Below, piece by piece: positions 1 through 6,417 of a stretch of DNA of 10,438 bases. The DNA is from Haloarculaceae archaeon (GTDB lineage: Archaea > Halobacteriota > Halobacteria > Halobacteriales > Haloarculaceae), in contig JAQCMX010000195.1 of assembly GCA_028274885.1 (NCBI GenBank), positions 1-10,438 of the forward strand, read 5' to 3'. The notes beneath the pieces were generated by a model that saw nothing but the letters and a program-made list of their open reading frames with translations, was not told the DNA's origin and did not search any database. The position numbers and the translations under genes were made by a program. Each line of letters opens with the position of its first letter. The stretch's first letter is position 1.

Positions 1-96
1 GACAAACATTGTCGTGAAATAGAAAAAAGAGAAAATATTACAATTATACTCGTGTGCGTGGAAAGATGAGTATTACAGCACGTGGCACCGGGAGAA

Positions 97-255
97 ATGT
101 GTCCATCTGTGTACCACCCGTACTGGAAGGACGCTCACCGCTTCTTGAGGCGGATTCCCGGCCTCGTGGGCCCGAGATTCGTCTTCCTTTCTGGTGGGTT
201 CGAAAAAGTCCACCACTCTCGGCACGGCGAACCCGGAATGCACAAATATCGGTGA
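97..255 (+). CDS. Doubtful small ORF, 52 aa, unknown
   Basis: This frame opens after a TGA at 67-69 and runs to TGA at 253-255. ATG at 97 is one possible start, GTG at 82 another. The product is basic and rich in His, Arg, Pro and aromatics (for example VYHPYWKDAHRFLRR near the start and GFEKVHHSRHGEPG near the end). Its composition reads more like a protein than the two longer ORFs overlapping it in other frames, and most third positions are G or C. No motif, Shine-Dalgarno or clear promoter was seen, and it is basic, unlike its acidic neighbours. It may be a gene remnant or chance; no function is proposed. Confidence 0.2.
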   Translation: MCPSVYHPYWKDAHRFLRRIPGLVGPRFVFLSGGFEKVHHSRHGEPGMHKYR

Positions 256-340
256 ATAAGGGTATTATAATTGTGTTCAGGCAATGATTATCCCTCACCA
301 ATAACGTTAAGTTAACAGAGTGGGATACAAACACATGATG

Positions 341-348
341 TTTAAATT
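341..348 (+). promoter_or_regulatory. Possible TATA box for the acyltransferase gene
   Basis: TTTAAATT in an AT-rich patch. Transcription would start near 370, giving a leader of about 50 bases. A G-run at 405-410 (GGGGGG), about 10 bases before the ATG at 421, could act as a Shine-Dalgarno-like site and supports ATG 421 over the in-frame TTG at 403. Confidence 0.35.
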
Positions 349-420
349 CCTGGTCTTGGACTACAGTGGGAAGCAAGTGGCGTCACTTAGACGAACAGAC
401 AGTTGGGGGGTGTAGTATCG

Positions 421-1320
421 ATGGCAAAGCGTCACGTTACGGTTTCCTCTGAGGTCGAGGCGACAATCGACCGGGTCGTCAGCAGTGCCGACGAGCGGTT
501 GGCCACGATGGGGACAGCCGAGGCGGTGGGGGAGATCCTGGCGGATCTGTTCGGTGACTACGAAACCTACCAGCGGTACCGCGAAGGGGAGTCGCTCCCG
601 CCGATGACACACATGCGTGTCCAGAGTTACGATCCCCGCAATACGATCATCGAAACCGAGCACTGGGCCGAACAGGAACTGACGAAACTCCAGGAGACGA
701 AGTGTCTCCGATATCTCTGGGAGGGATTCGATCTGTCGCCGCTGTCGAACAACATCGCGTTCGCGCTTCCCTTTCGTCAGATGCTCGCAAACCACATGTT
801 TGCGGAGGCTGGAGACGGACTCCGACTGTTTGGCGGCATCAAAATTCAGTGTGGCCACAACATCAGGATGGGTGACAATACTGTCGTCCACAACGACGTG
901 TTACTTGACGACCGCGGGAAACTGACAATCGGTGACCGCGTCTCTATCGCGGATCGTAGCCATATCCACACCCACGTGCATGACACTGTCGATCAGACAG
1001 ACGTAACGACCTACGAGACGACTCTGAACGACGACGTTCGTCTGGGCTATGGATCGATGATCAGTGCGGGGTGTCAAATCGGCAGAAACGCAATGGTCGG
1101 CGCGAACGCGACAACGCGCGGTGACGTGCCGCCCCACCACATCGCCGCTGGCACGCCTGCAAAGAGTGTGAAGGTAAAGCCAGGCTGGGAGTCTGTGGCT
1201 GACGATCTCGGGGTGCTGCCTGACAACCGCGAGGATCGCCGACTCGGCCGGGAGGTTCCGAAGACACTGGAGAGGTTCGACGAGTTCGGCCGGACTCTCT
1301 CACCGCCGGGCAAAAGCTAA
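421..1320 (+). CDS. Hexapeptide-repeat (left-handed beta-helix) acyltransferase
   Basis: The 299-residue product is a probable O- or N-acyltransferase of the maltose/galactoside acetyltransferase (LbH, COG0110) superfamily, transferring an acyl group from acyl-CoA to an unknown acceptor; cytosolic, with no signal peptide or membrane segment. Residues about 137-252 form the beta-helix: hexad-like repeats (IRMGDNTVV, LTIGDRVSI, VRLGYGSMI, CQIGRNAMV), a His-rich insert IHTHVHD near 182-188 that may hold catalytic or metal-binding His, and the closing signature IAAGTPAKSV typical of the family. The N-terminal 135 residues are acidic, mostly helical and not assigned to a domain. ATG 421 is chosen over TTG 403 because of the G-run upstream. 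No pathway neighbours (sugar transferases, polysaccharide genes) are near, so the substrate cannot be inferred. The fold is well supported, the acceptor unknown. Confidence 0.85.
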   Translation: MAKRHVTVSSEVEATIDRVVSSADERLATMGTAEAVGEILADLFGDYETYQRYREGESLPPMTHMRVQSYDPRNTIIETEHWAEQELTKLQETKCLRYLWEGFDLSPLSNNIAFALPFRQMLANHMFAEAGDGLRLFGGIKIQCGHNIRMGDNTVVHNDVLLDDRGKLTIGDRVSIADRSHIHTHVHDTVDQTDVTTYETTLNDDVRLGYGSMISAGCQIGRNAMVGANATTRGDVPPHHIAAGTPAKSVKVKPGWESVADDLGVLPDNREDRRLGREVPKTLERFDEFGRTLSPPGKS

Positions 1321-1413
1321 CAACATGTATCTTCCGGCGCCGAGGAATAACAAAAGCCAATCGTATCGGTAGTTTTCGACCCATATAGTTCACTTTGCGC
1401 TATCTGTCTCACG

Positions 1414-1463
1414 GTACGCAACTTTTGTCGCTAACGAGTTATGTTAGTTTAATTGTTGCGTAC
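1414..1463. promoter_or_regulatory. Nested inverted repeats around the TrkA-N gene promoter
   Basis: The outer arms GTACGCAAC (1414-1422) and GTTGCGTAC (1455-1463) are perfect 9-bp inverted repeats. Inside them CTAAC (1431-1435) and GTTAG (1443-1447) form a second pair. The presumed TATA element (1447-1454) lies between the inner and outer right arms, so a bound regulator or an extruded cruciform would cover the promoter. Further out, ACACCC (1462-1467) and GGGTGT (1474-1479) are inverted around the ATG. An operator is the simplest reading; this is inferred from position and symmetry only. Confidence 0.5.
1447..1454 (+). promoter_or_regulatory. TATA-like element of the TrkA-N gene
   Basis: GTTTAATT lies about 18-25 bases before the ATG at 1472. 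This is close to the spacing expected for a leaderless haloarchaeal transcript, and no Shine-Dalgarno sequence is seen. Confidence 0.45.
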
Positions 1464-1471
1464 ACCCGTGT

Positions 1472-1927
1472 ATGGGTGTCAAAACGAGCAGACAGATACT
1501 TATCGCCGGTGCTGGCCGCGTTGGTCGCCGGACGGCTGCACAGCTCACAGAGGACGGCTACATTGTGACGATAATCGATAGGAATCCAGACAAGAGAGAG
1601 ACTATTCCAAACTATCCGATCAATCGCGTCATCGTCGGCGACGCGACGGATCTTGAGGTGTTCCAGGACGCCAATCCGGCGACGGCGGATTTCATCGCGG
1701 GTCTCACCGGCGAAACAGAGACAAACCTGGCTGTCTGCGAACTCGCAAACGAACTCGCACCGAATGCACGAACGCTGCTTCGGATCAAAAAGGACGGACA
1801 GCAGGACTACGCGTATCTGAACCACGTAGACCACATCGTCTATCCGGCCGCTGCAGGGGCATCGGTAGCAACCTCTCAAATCTCCGGTTCCGGCGAAACC
1901 AAAGTTTCGACGCGGGTACATCGCTGA
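1472..1927 (+). CDS. Stand-alone TrkA-N (RCK-N) nucleotide-binding protein
   Basis: The 151-residue protein is a Rossmann-fold TrkA-N/RCK domain, the kind that binds NAD(H) or ATP and gates potassium channels and Trk-type transporters from the cytosol. The glycine motif GAGRVG is at residues 13-18, the acidic residue ending the second strand is D36 (VTIIDRNPD), and VIVGDATD and a TGETETNLAVCELA segment follow as in TrkA-N. The domain ends near residue 137, followed by a short polar tail; the usual TrkA-C ligand domain is absent, and no channel or transporter gene is adjacent. It may act as a separate regulatory subunit for a transporter encoded elsewhere. The gene appears leaderless. Family assignment is firm; the potassium role rests on family knowledge. 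Confidence 0.88.
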   Translation: MGVKTSRQILIAGAGRVGRRTAAQLTEDGYIVTIIDRNPDKRETIPNYPINRVIVGDATDLEVFQDANPATADFIAGLTGETETNLAVCELANELAPNARTLLRIKKDGQQDYAYLNHVDHIVYPAAAGASVATSQISGSGETKVSTRVHR

Positions 1928-1942
1928 TGCCAAACGGTGAGT

Positions 1943-1951
1943 GGTTTTAAT
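1943..1951 (+). promoter_or_regulatory. TATA-like element with no clear downstream gene
   Basis: GGTTTTAAT, 16 bases after the TrkA-N stop. It would start transcription near 1972-1977, just before the hairpin at 1984-2016 and over 200 bases before taw1. It may drive a small RNA or a long taw1 leader. Confidence 0.3.
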
Positions 1952-1983
1952 CGGGACAGACAGATCGGTTGCCACTGCAGTCC

Positions 1984-2016
1984 GCCGTACTCCGGGCAAG
2001 CCCTCTGGAATACGGC
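1984..2016. other. Strong intergenic hairpin, possible small RNA or terminator
   Basis: GCCGTA (1984-1989) pairs with TACGGC (2011-2016), TCC (1991-1993) with GGA (2007-2009), and GGG (1994-1996) with CCC (2001-2003) around a CAAG tetraloop, leaving a one-base mismatch and a TCT bulge. No T-run follows on the + strand, so an ordinary archaeal U-tract terminator is not supported. It sits about 57 bases after the TrkA-N stop and 176 bases before taw1. Confidence 0.4.
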
Positions 2017-2049
2017 AGGGAGAATTTGGCCACGCACTGAACAGTTTCG

Positions 2050-2169
2050 TCAGGGTCGACTACGCTTTGAGCTCCGCCCAGTCCTGTGTGAGTCGTTGGA
2101 CATGTGAAATACCCTTTCTGTTGTCTGTGACAGCCACTCCCCCGGTACGTCTCCGTTGGTGTTATTCAT
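2050..2169 (-). pseudogene. Short minus-strand ORF, probably frameshifted
   Basis: On the minus strand ATG at 2169 opens a 39-codon frame ending at 2050. The first 22 codons read like an acidic, helical haloarchaeal protein (start MNNTNGDVPGEWL, then SQTTERVFH). After about 2102 the same quality of reading continues in a different frame (VQRLTQDWAELKA, stop at 2060-2062), while the original frame turns Ser/Arg-rich. This fits a one-base shift in a protein of about 35 residues, or a remnant, or chance. It is transcribed away from taw1, whose ATG is only 22 bases off on the other strand. No family is recognised. Confidence 0.25.
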
Positions 2170-2191
2170 CTTGGCTGTATTATACCGGGAT

Positions 2192-3166
2192 ATGAGTGAT
2201 TCGGAGGGCAGCCCAAAGCAGGTAGACGATCCGAACTACCACAGCCAGAACCACACCGCCGCACAGACCTGTGGGTGGACGAAAAACGCCCTTCGTGGTG
2301 AAGGGAAATGTTACAAGAACATCTTTTACGGTATCGAGTCACACCGCTGTATCCAGATGACACCCGTGGTCAAGTGCAACGAGCGGTGCGTGTTTTGCTG
2401 GCGGGACCACGCGGGCCACGCCTACGAACTCGGCGACGTGGAGTGGGACGACCCGGAAGCGGTCGCCGATGCATCGATCGAGCTACAGACGAAACTCCTC
2501 TCTGGCTTTGGGGGCAACGACCAGGTCCCACGCGAGCGTTTCGAGGAGGCAATGGAGCCCCGCCACGTTGCTATCTCGTTGGACGGTGAACCGACGTTGT
2601 ACCCGTATCTGTCGGAACTCATCGAGGAGTTCCACGACCGCGATATCACGACGTTTCTCGTCTCCAACGGAACGAAACCGGCGGTACTGGCCGAGTGTGA
2701 CCCCACCCAACTGTACGTCTCTGTCGACGCCGCCGACCGGGCCACCTTCGATGCCACGGTCAAGGCAGTCGAGGACGACGCCTGGGAGCGCCTGATCGAG
2801 ACGCTGGATGTCCTCGCAAAAAAAGACCAGACACGGACGGTCATCCGAACAACGCTGGTGAACGGTCACAACATGCACCACCCCGAGTGGTACGCCGCGA
2901 TGTGTACCCGCGCCCGGGCTGACTTCGTCGAACTGAAAGCGTATATGCACGTGGGTCACTCCCAGGGCCGGTTGGACCGGGAGTCGATGCCCGACCACGA
3001 GGAGGTACTCGCGTTTGCCGAGGAGATGCGTGAGTATCTCCCTCACGACGTGCTCCGGGACGTCCCCGCCTCACGGGTCGCAATGCTGGCCCGGGACTCG
3101 GATACCTGGGTTCCGAAGCTACAGAAATCCAGCGACTTCTGGGAGCGCGATCCAATCACAGAGTGA
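2192..3166 (+). CDS. taw1: tRNA 4-demethylwyosine synthase Taw1 (TYW1), radical SAM
   Basis: Taw1 builds the tricyclic 4-demethylwyosine base from N1-methylguanosine at position 37 of tRNA-Phe, using pyruvate and S-adenosylmethionine; this is the committed step of wyosine synthesis in archaea. The 324-residue product has the radical SAM motif CNERCVFC (C62, C66, C69), and C27, C40 and C53, spaced like the three ligands of the second [4Fe-4S] cluster in archaeal TYW1. Other family segments follow: ISLDGEPTLYPYL, FLVSNGTKP, LYVSVDAAD and VELKAYMHVGHSQ. The flavodoxin domain of eukaryotic TYW1 is missing, as usual in archaea. ATG 2192 gives the expected N-terminus; the frame extends upstream to a TTG at 2156. 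A TATA-like TGTATTATAC at 2177-2186 is too close to the ATG to be a convincing promoter. Single gene, no operon partner. Confidence 0.96.
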   Translation: MSDSEGSPKQVDDPNYHSQNHTAAQTCGWTKNALRGEGKCYKNIFYGIESHRCIQMTPVVKCNERCVFCWRDHAGHAYELGDVEWDDPEAVADASIELQTKLLSGFGGNDQVPRERFEEAMEPRHVAISLDGEPTLYPYLSELIEEFHDRDITTFLVSNGTKPAVLAECDPTQLYVSVDAADRATFDATVKAVEDDAWERLIETLDVLAKKDQTRTVIRTTLVNGHNMHHPEWYAAMCTRARADFVELKAYMHVGHSQGRLDRESMPDHEEVLAFAEEMREYLPHDVLRDVPASRVAMLARDSDTWVPKLQKSSDFWERDPITE

Positions 3167-3270
3167 CACGTGGCTGTCAAGAGTCACCCCGACCGGTGAG
3201 CGGATGCTGAGGTGCGAACGATTAAGTGGTCATACGTGAATACTCCAGCACGGACACGTGGGGCTCTCCT

Positions 3271-4548
3271 ATGACCCGGATGAACGATCTCACGTCGCGG
3301 TTTTTCAGTAACGGAGAGCTTACAGATTCCCTTCTCGAGACAGTAGCGGACTGTCTGAGAGGTGACGAGGAAGTACGGTACAGACTGCGCGGAACCGATG
3401 GGATCGAATGCGAGCGAGACGATGGGCACGAGAGGATCCCCGTCGCTGCGGATGGGCACTCGGTCGCGGTGATGACAAACCGGCGGCTCCTGTTTGCGGT
3501 CAACACGCCAGAGGGGGTGACAACCGTCGAGATCCCACACACCGATATCCGGAACGTCGAAACAGAAAAGCGGTTGCTCGGAGCCACGCTGTCGGTCGAT
3601 GTCTGGGCTGCTGGAAGCTACACGTTCACCCCAGCAGACCGGGACTCGCTGACGGCCGCGACAGAGTATCTCGAACGCGTCAGTACCTGTTGGCAGCGTG
3701 TTGTTGCACTGTTAGAGGACGTCCACGATCAGACGGAAACGCTTGTAACGGCAGTCGAAGACGGTCGGGTCGATGACGCCACCGAAGCCAGAGAAGCCCT
3801 CGAAAGGAAGCTCGAAAACGCCTCAAACAGGGTCGAGATGTCCGGATCAGGCGTTCGTGAGGTTCTCACAGAGCGGATCCGACGTGCCGAACGGACGTTT
3901 CACGGCAAACGGATCGACGCACACGTAGACAGAGCCGAGATACTCGTGCGGCAGGGCCGTAACCAGACCGATTCCCGGGCGTACACGGGCGCCTACGCGA
4001 GCTACACCCGGGCACGCGAGCATCTAGAGACCGCGCTGGTGATCGCTATCGAGCACGGCTTCGATGTGGTGGATATCCAGACGCGTATCGACGATGTCGC
4101 AAACCGTATGGATTCGCTCCGGGTCCGGCCGATTGCGCTGGCCCACCAGGCCCGCGAACGAGCGCAAAAGACCGACCACATAGACATCGCCGTGCAGGCC
4201 TGGCAGGACGCCCTCGATCACTACCGGGACGCGCTCACCGCCGGCTGGGGGACCGATTTTGACTTTTCGGGTGACGTCGAGAAACTCCGGGCCCGGACCG
4301 AATCGACAGTCGAACAATTGCTCGCCGCCCGCCGACGGTTCGCGAGGGAACTTTTAATCGACGGCATCAGTTACCGTGACGCTGGCGATCTTGAGACCGC
4401 TGTGGAGCGATGTACGATGGCAGACACCCAACTGGACACGGCCGCACAGCTCGCACGCGAGTACCGCTCGGGGGACCCGGCAGCGATCCGGGAACAGAAA
4501 GTGGAGACCAAACGCCACCGTAGCGCGGTTACGCTGGCAAGCATCTAG
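3271..4548 (+). CDS. PH-like domain protein with long helical C-terminus
   Basis: The 425-residue acidic protein is predicted cytosolic, with no signal peptide or membrane segment. Residues about 32-135 look like a bacterial/archaeal PH-like domain (bPH_2 or YokE type): AVMTNRRLLFAVNTPEG, VEIPHTDIRNVETEKRLLGA, then a strand pair ending in SYTFTP. From about 140 to the end it is almost wholly helical, with alternating Arg/Glu and Ala stretches, including two similar segments around ASYTRAREHLETALVIAIEHG and AWQDALDHYRDALTAGWG that resemble TPR-like helix pairs. The function is unknown; a scaffold or envelope-associated role is only a guess. ATG 3271 is chosen because GTG 3226 overlaps a TATA-like CGATTAAG (3219-3226); ATG 3280 is also possible. 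About 104 bases separate it from taw1, so it is probably its own unit. Confidence 0.75.
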   Translation: MTRMNDLTSRFFSNGELTDSLLETVADCLRGDEEVRYRLRGTDGIECERDDGHERIPVAADGHSVAVMTNRRLLFAVNTPEGVTTVEIPHTDIRNVETEKRLLGATLSVDVWAAGSYTFTPADRDSLTAATEYLERVSTCWQRVVALLEDVHDQTETLVTAVEDGRVDDATEAREALERKLENASNRVEMSGSGVREVLTERIRRAERTFHGKRIDAHVDRAEILVRQGRNQTDSRAYTGAYASYTRAREHLETALVIAIEHGFDVVDIQTRIDDVANRMDSLRVRPIALAHQARERAQKTDHIDIAVQAWQDALDHYRDALTAGWGTDFDFSGDVEKLRARTESTVEQLLAARRRFARELLIDGISYRDAGDLETAVERCTMADTQLDTAAQLAREYRSGDPAAIREQKVETKRHRSAVTLASI

Positions 4549-4556
4549 CCACATCC

Positions 4557-4564
4557 GTTTTATG
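4557..4564 (+). promoter_or_regulatory. TATA-like element before the cyclophilin-ferredoxin pair
   Basis: GTTTTATG, just after the stop of the PH-like gene and about 65-72 bases before the ATG at 4629. Transcription would start near 4587 with a leader of about 40 bases. Confidence 0.4.
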
Positions 4565-4628
4565 CAACGCCGCCCGGAAGGGGCAGCAGGACCGCCAGTC
4601 CTTTCACCGGTCCATGCCACCATGTTGT

Positions 4629-5141
4629 ATGAGCGGACTGACTGCGACACTCAAGACGTCGGAAGGTGAAATCGACATCGAACTGTTCGACGAGCGCGCC
4701 CCCCGGACTACCGAGAACTTCGTTGGTCTTGCGACCGGTAAACGGGAGTGGGAGGATCCCGAGACGGGCGAGACGCGGACAGATCCGCTGTACGACGACG
4801 TCCCGTTTCATCGTGTCATCGCCGATTTCATGATCCAGACGGGGGATCCAGTCGGGACCGGCCGTGGCGGTCCAGGATACACGTTTGACGACGAGTTCCA
4901 CGAGGAGTTGCGCCACGACAGCGCGGGGACCGTTTCGATGGCCAACCGCGGCCCTGATACGAACGGTTCCCAGTTTTTCATCACCCTCGGACCCCAGCCA
5001 CATCTCAACGACAAGCATGCGGTTTTTGGCGAGGTGACCGACGGCATGGACGTGGTCAGAGAGATCGGAAGCGCCGAGACAGATCAGTCGGACAAACCGA
5101 CGACGCCGATCACCCTCGAATCCGTCCAGATCCACGACTAG
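4629..5141 (+). CDS. Cyclophilin-type peptidyl-prolyl cis-trans isomerase
   Basis: It catalyses cis-trans isomerisation of Xaa-Pro bonds during protein folding in the cytosol (170 residues, no signal peptide). The active-site residues of human cyclophilin A can be matched: FHRVI with catalytic Arg62, FMIQTGDP (F67, M68, Q70), MANRGPDTNGSQFFI (residues 104-118) and PHLNDKHAVFG (L126, H130). The position of cyclophilin A Trp121 is His125, a change associated with weak cyclosporin binding in other cyclophilins. The insert between residues 37 and 58 (REWEDPETGETRTDP) is usual for haloarchaeal members. ATG 4629 (MSGLTATLKT) fits the family; ATG 4614 would add five unlikely residues. The ferredoxin gene begins one base after the stop, so the two are probably co-transcribed. 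Confidence 0.95.
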   Translation: MSGLTATLKTSEGEIDIELFDERAPRTTENFVGLATGKREWEDPETGETRTDPLYDDVPFHRVIADFMIQTGDPVGTGRGGPGYTFDDEFHEELRHDSAGTVSMANRGPDTNGSQFFITLGPQPHLNDKHAVFGEVTDGMDVVREIGSAETDQSDKPTTPITLESVQIHD

Positions 5142-5142
5142 C

Positions 5143-5478
5143 ATGACCGAGGAGCCGATCGATCCCGGCGAGATCGGCGAACGCGACGCACCGCCGATCG
5201 AGGAAAAGCCCTACAAGATCATCTTCGAGGCCAACCGGTGTATCGGGGCGGGCAAGTGCGCCGAAGTCTCCGACAACTGGGAACTCGATCTCTCGACCGG
5301 CATCGCCAGCCCGAACACTTTCTTTATCGATTCCTCCACGCTCGAAGCAAATGTCCGTGCTGCGGAGGTCTGTCCGGCAAAAAAAGACCGTGGGGTCATC
5401 CACGTCATCGACCGCGAGAGCGGCGAGGAGGTCGCCCCCGACCCGGAGGGTGACGGGACTGTCTCCGTAGACTGGTAG
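5143..5478 (+). CDS. Small three-cysteine ferredoxin, probably [3Fe-4S]
   Basis: The 111-residue acidic protein has one cluster-binding site: C33-x5-C39 (NRCIGAGKCAEV) and C77-Pro78 (AAEVCPAKK). The usual second cysteine of the CxxCxxC motif is absent (Ala36), the pattern of single [3Fe-4S] ferredoxins that feed electrons to P450s or other oxidoreductases. A fourth ligand other than Cys could allow [4Fe-4S]. About 22 acidic residues precede the cluster domain, and a Gly/Asp-rich tail follows; both fit a halophilic protein. It starts one base after the cyclophilin stop, so translational coupling is likely. Whether the isomerase and ferredoxin work together is unknown. The redox partner cannot be inferred here; no P450 gene is nearby. 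Confidence 0.88.
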   Translation: MTEEPIDPGEIGERDAPPIEEKPYKIIFEANRCIGAGKCAEVSDNWELDLSTGIASPNTFFIDSSTLEANVRAAEVCPAKKDRGVIHVIDRESGEEVAPDPEGDGTVSVDW

Positions 5479-5532
5479 GATCACGACGGCAGAAAGATAG
5501 CGCCCGTGTCTCTCGCACGGACCGCTGTGATC

Positions 5533-5540
5533 GTTTATAC
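5533..5540 (+). promoter_or_regulatory. TATA-like element upstream of the palindromes and tRNA-Leu
   Basis: GTTTATAC. Transcription would begin near 5562, so the two palindromes and tRNA-Leu would lie in one transcript with a leader of about 90 bases. A closer, weaker AT patch (ACTTTTC, 5624-5630) is at about the right distance for a direct tRNA promoter. Confidence 0.35.
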
Positions 5541-5581
5541 TCACGCTGGCAAACTGGGCCGTGTCGGAACACGAAACACCC

Positions 5582-5601
5582 CTCTGACGGTACCGTCAGA
5601 G
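5582..5601. repeat. Perfect 20-bp palindrome
   Basis: CTCTGACGGTACCGTCAGAG equals its own reverse complement over all 20 bases. It lies between the ferredoxin stop and tRNA-Leu. It could bind a dimeric regulator or fold as a hairpin in the RNA; no T-run follows. Confidence 0.6.
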
Positions 5602-5633
5602 CCAGTCACAACAATCCGTAACCACTTTTCGGC

Positions 5634-5649
5634 TTCCCTCCGGAGGGAA
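5634..5649. repeat. Perfect 16-bp palindrome directly before tRNA-Leu
   Basis: TTCCCTCCGGAGGGAA is self-complementary over all 16 bases and ends six bases before the mature tRNA 5' end. Its right arm (GGAGGG) also resembles the tRNA's own 5' strand (GCGAGGG), so its left arm could compete for pairing with the tRNA 5' end in a precursor. Confidence 0.55.
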
Positions 5650-5655
5650 AGATGC

Positions 5656-5740
5656 GCGAGGGTAGCCGAGCCAGGCCAAAGGCGGCGGGCTTAAGACCCG
5701 CTCCCATAGGGGTCCCTGGGTTCAAATCCCAGCCCTCGCA
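5656..5740 (+). tRNA. tRNA-Leu (anticodon UAA)
   Basis: An 85-base class II tRNA. The acceptor stem GCGAGGG (5656-5662) pairs with CCCTCGC (5733-5739), with discriminator A at 5740. The D arm is GCC...GGC. The anticodon stem GCGGG/CCCGC encloses loop CTTAAGA, so the anticodon is TAA at 5692-5694. A long variable arm (CCC-ATAG-GGG core) is typical of Leu. The T arm is CTGGG-TTCAAAT-CCCAG. No CCA is encoded (CAT follows A5740) and there is no intron. Confidence 0.97.
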
Positions 5741-5805
5741 TACCCGGGTCGATCAGGTAAAGGATACTCCCCCGGCACTGACCGGTGGTCCGACAGTCAA
5801 AATCG

Positions 5806-5815
5806 TTTATAAATA
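5806..5815 (+). promoter_or_regulatory. TATA box of the DUF5813-like gene
   Basis: TTTATAAATA, a strong TATA box. Transcription would start near 5838, about 49 bases before the ATG at 5887. No Shine-Dalgarno is obvious in that leader. Confidence 0.55.
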
Positions 5816-5886
5816 CCCTGACCGGAGCAGTTCCAGCGGCGGTCCGAACGAACACGCTTTTGCTGTCGAACGCGGTAGTTAACTCT

Positions 5887-6387
5887 ATGAGTGCGGACAT
5901 ACCGGAGGCGGTGGTCGGCGCGTTTCAGGCACACGACGCCTACGAGTCGTCGAGGGAGAGATTTGTTCTGACAACGGTCGCGTTCGATGCCGACGTGACA
6001 GCACAGACACGGGACGACCGGCTTAGGTATACCGTAACCGTTCGGGCTCCAACGCTGGCGGCTGCGACAGCCGACGAGGTCGGGGATGCAGTTCTCGACG
6101 GGTGGTTCGATACGTTGACACGACGGCTCGAAGCAGTGCCGAAGGCGACGCGGGCCGATGTCGAACTGTTAGACTTCTCTACCGAGAGACGTGACAGTGA
6201 GGTACATATCACGTACGTGTTCCTCTGGGGGAACCCTGACCACGCAGCTAGCATAGCCAAGACATTTGCCGAGTACGTTGAGGGGACCTACGTTGAGGGT
6301 ATCGTTCCGGGATACGAGTACGAACCGCCGGTGTCGGATCTGCTCGCCGGTGCCAGCCACGCTGATGAGGGTGGGACGCCGCTGTAG
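5887..6387 (+). CDS. Haloarchaeal conserved protein, DUF5813-like
   Basis: The 166-residue acidic, cytosolic-looking protein has unknown biochemical role. From memory it resembles the haloarchaeal DUF5813 family: an N-terminal AFQAHDAYE segment, the strand pattern RYTVTVRAPTLAAA, the core EVGDAVLDGWFDTLTRRLE, the segment FAEYVEGTYVEGIVPGYEY, and a Gly/Thr-rich end (GGTPL). No catalytic motif, membrane segment or metal site is visible. ATG 5887 is chosen over an upstream in-frame GTG at 5785 because the TATA box at 5806-5815 lies between them. It is a single gene between tRNA-Leu and a decayed membrane-protein gene. Confidence 0.75.
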   Translation: MSADIPEAVVGAFQAHDAYESSRERFVLTTVAFDADVTAQTRDDRLRYTVTVRAPTLAAATADEVGDAVLDGWFDTLTRRLEAVPKATRADVELLDFSTERRDSEVHITYVFLWGNPDHAASIAKTFAEYVEGTYVEGIVPGYEYEPPVSDLLAGASHADEGGTPL

Positions 6388-6417
6388 TATCCTGTTCGCG
6401 TCTTATGAGTGTCTCAC

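Larger units (their letters stand above)
1..420. other. AT-rich intergenic stretch without a convincing gene
   Basis: Bases 1-60 and about 255-350 are AT-rich for a haloarchaeon; the middle (about 100-240) is GC-richer and open in several frames at once, so no single reading is compelling. A small inverted repeat, GACAA-ACA-TTGTC, is at 1-13. TATA-like stretches occur at about 36-49, 307-316 and 341-348; the last could serve the acyltransferase gene that starts at 421. Long ORFs on both strands overlap here and have no recognisable domain. Confidence 0.5.

Noticed and set aside
44..376. 110-codon minus-strand ORF and overlapping 77-codon plus-strand ORF
   Set aside because: The reading is Arg/Ser/Pro-rich with no domain, overlaps other open frames and runs into the AT-rich promoter region.
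2177..2186. TGTATTATAC as taw1 promoter
   Set aside because: It lies only 6-15 bases before the ATG, too close for a TATA box serving that start codon.
5652..5882. 76-codon ORF downstream of the palindromes
   Set aside because: It overlaps all of tRNA-Leu and the promoter of the next gene.
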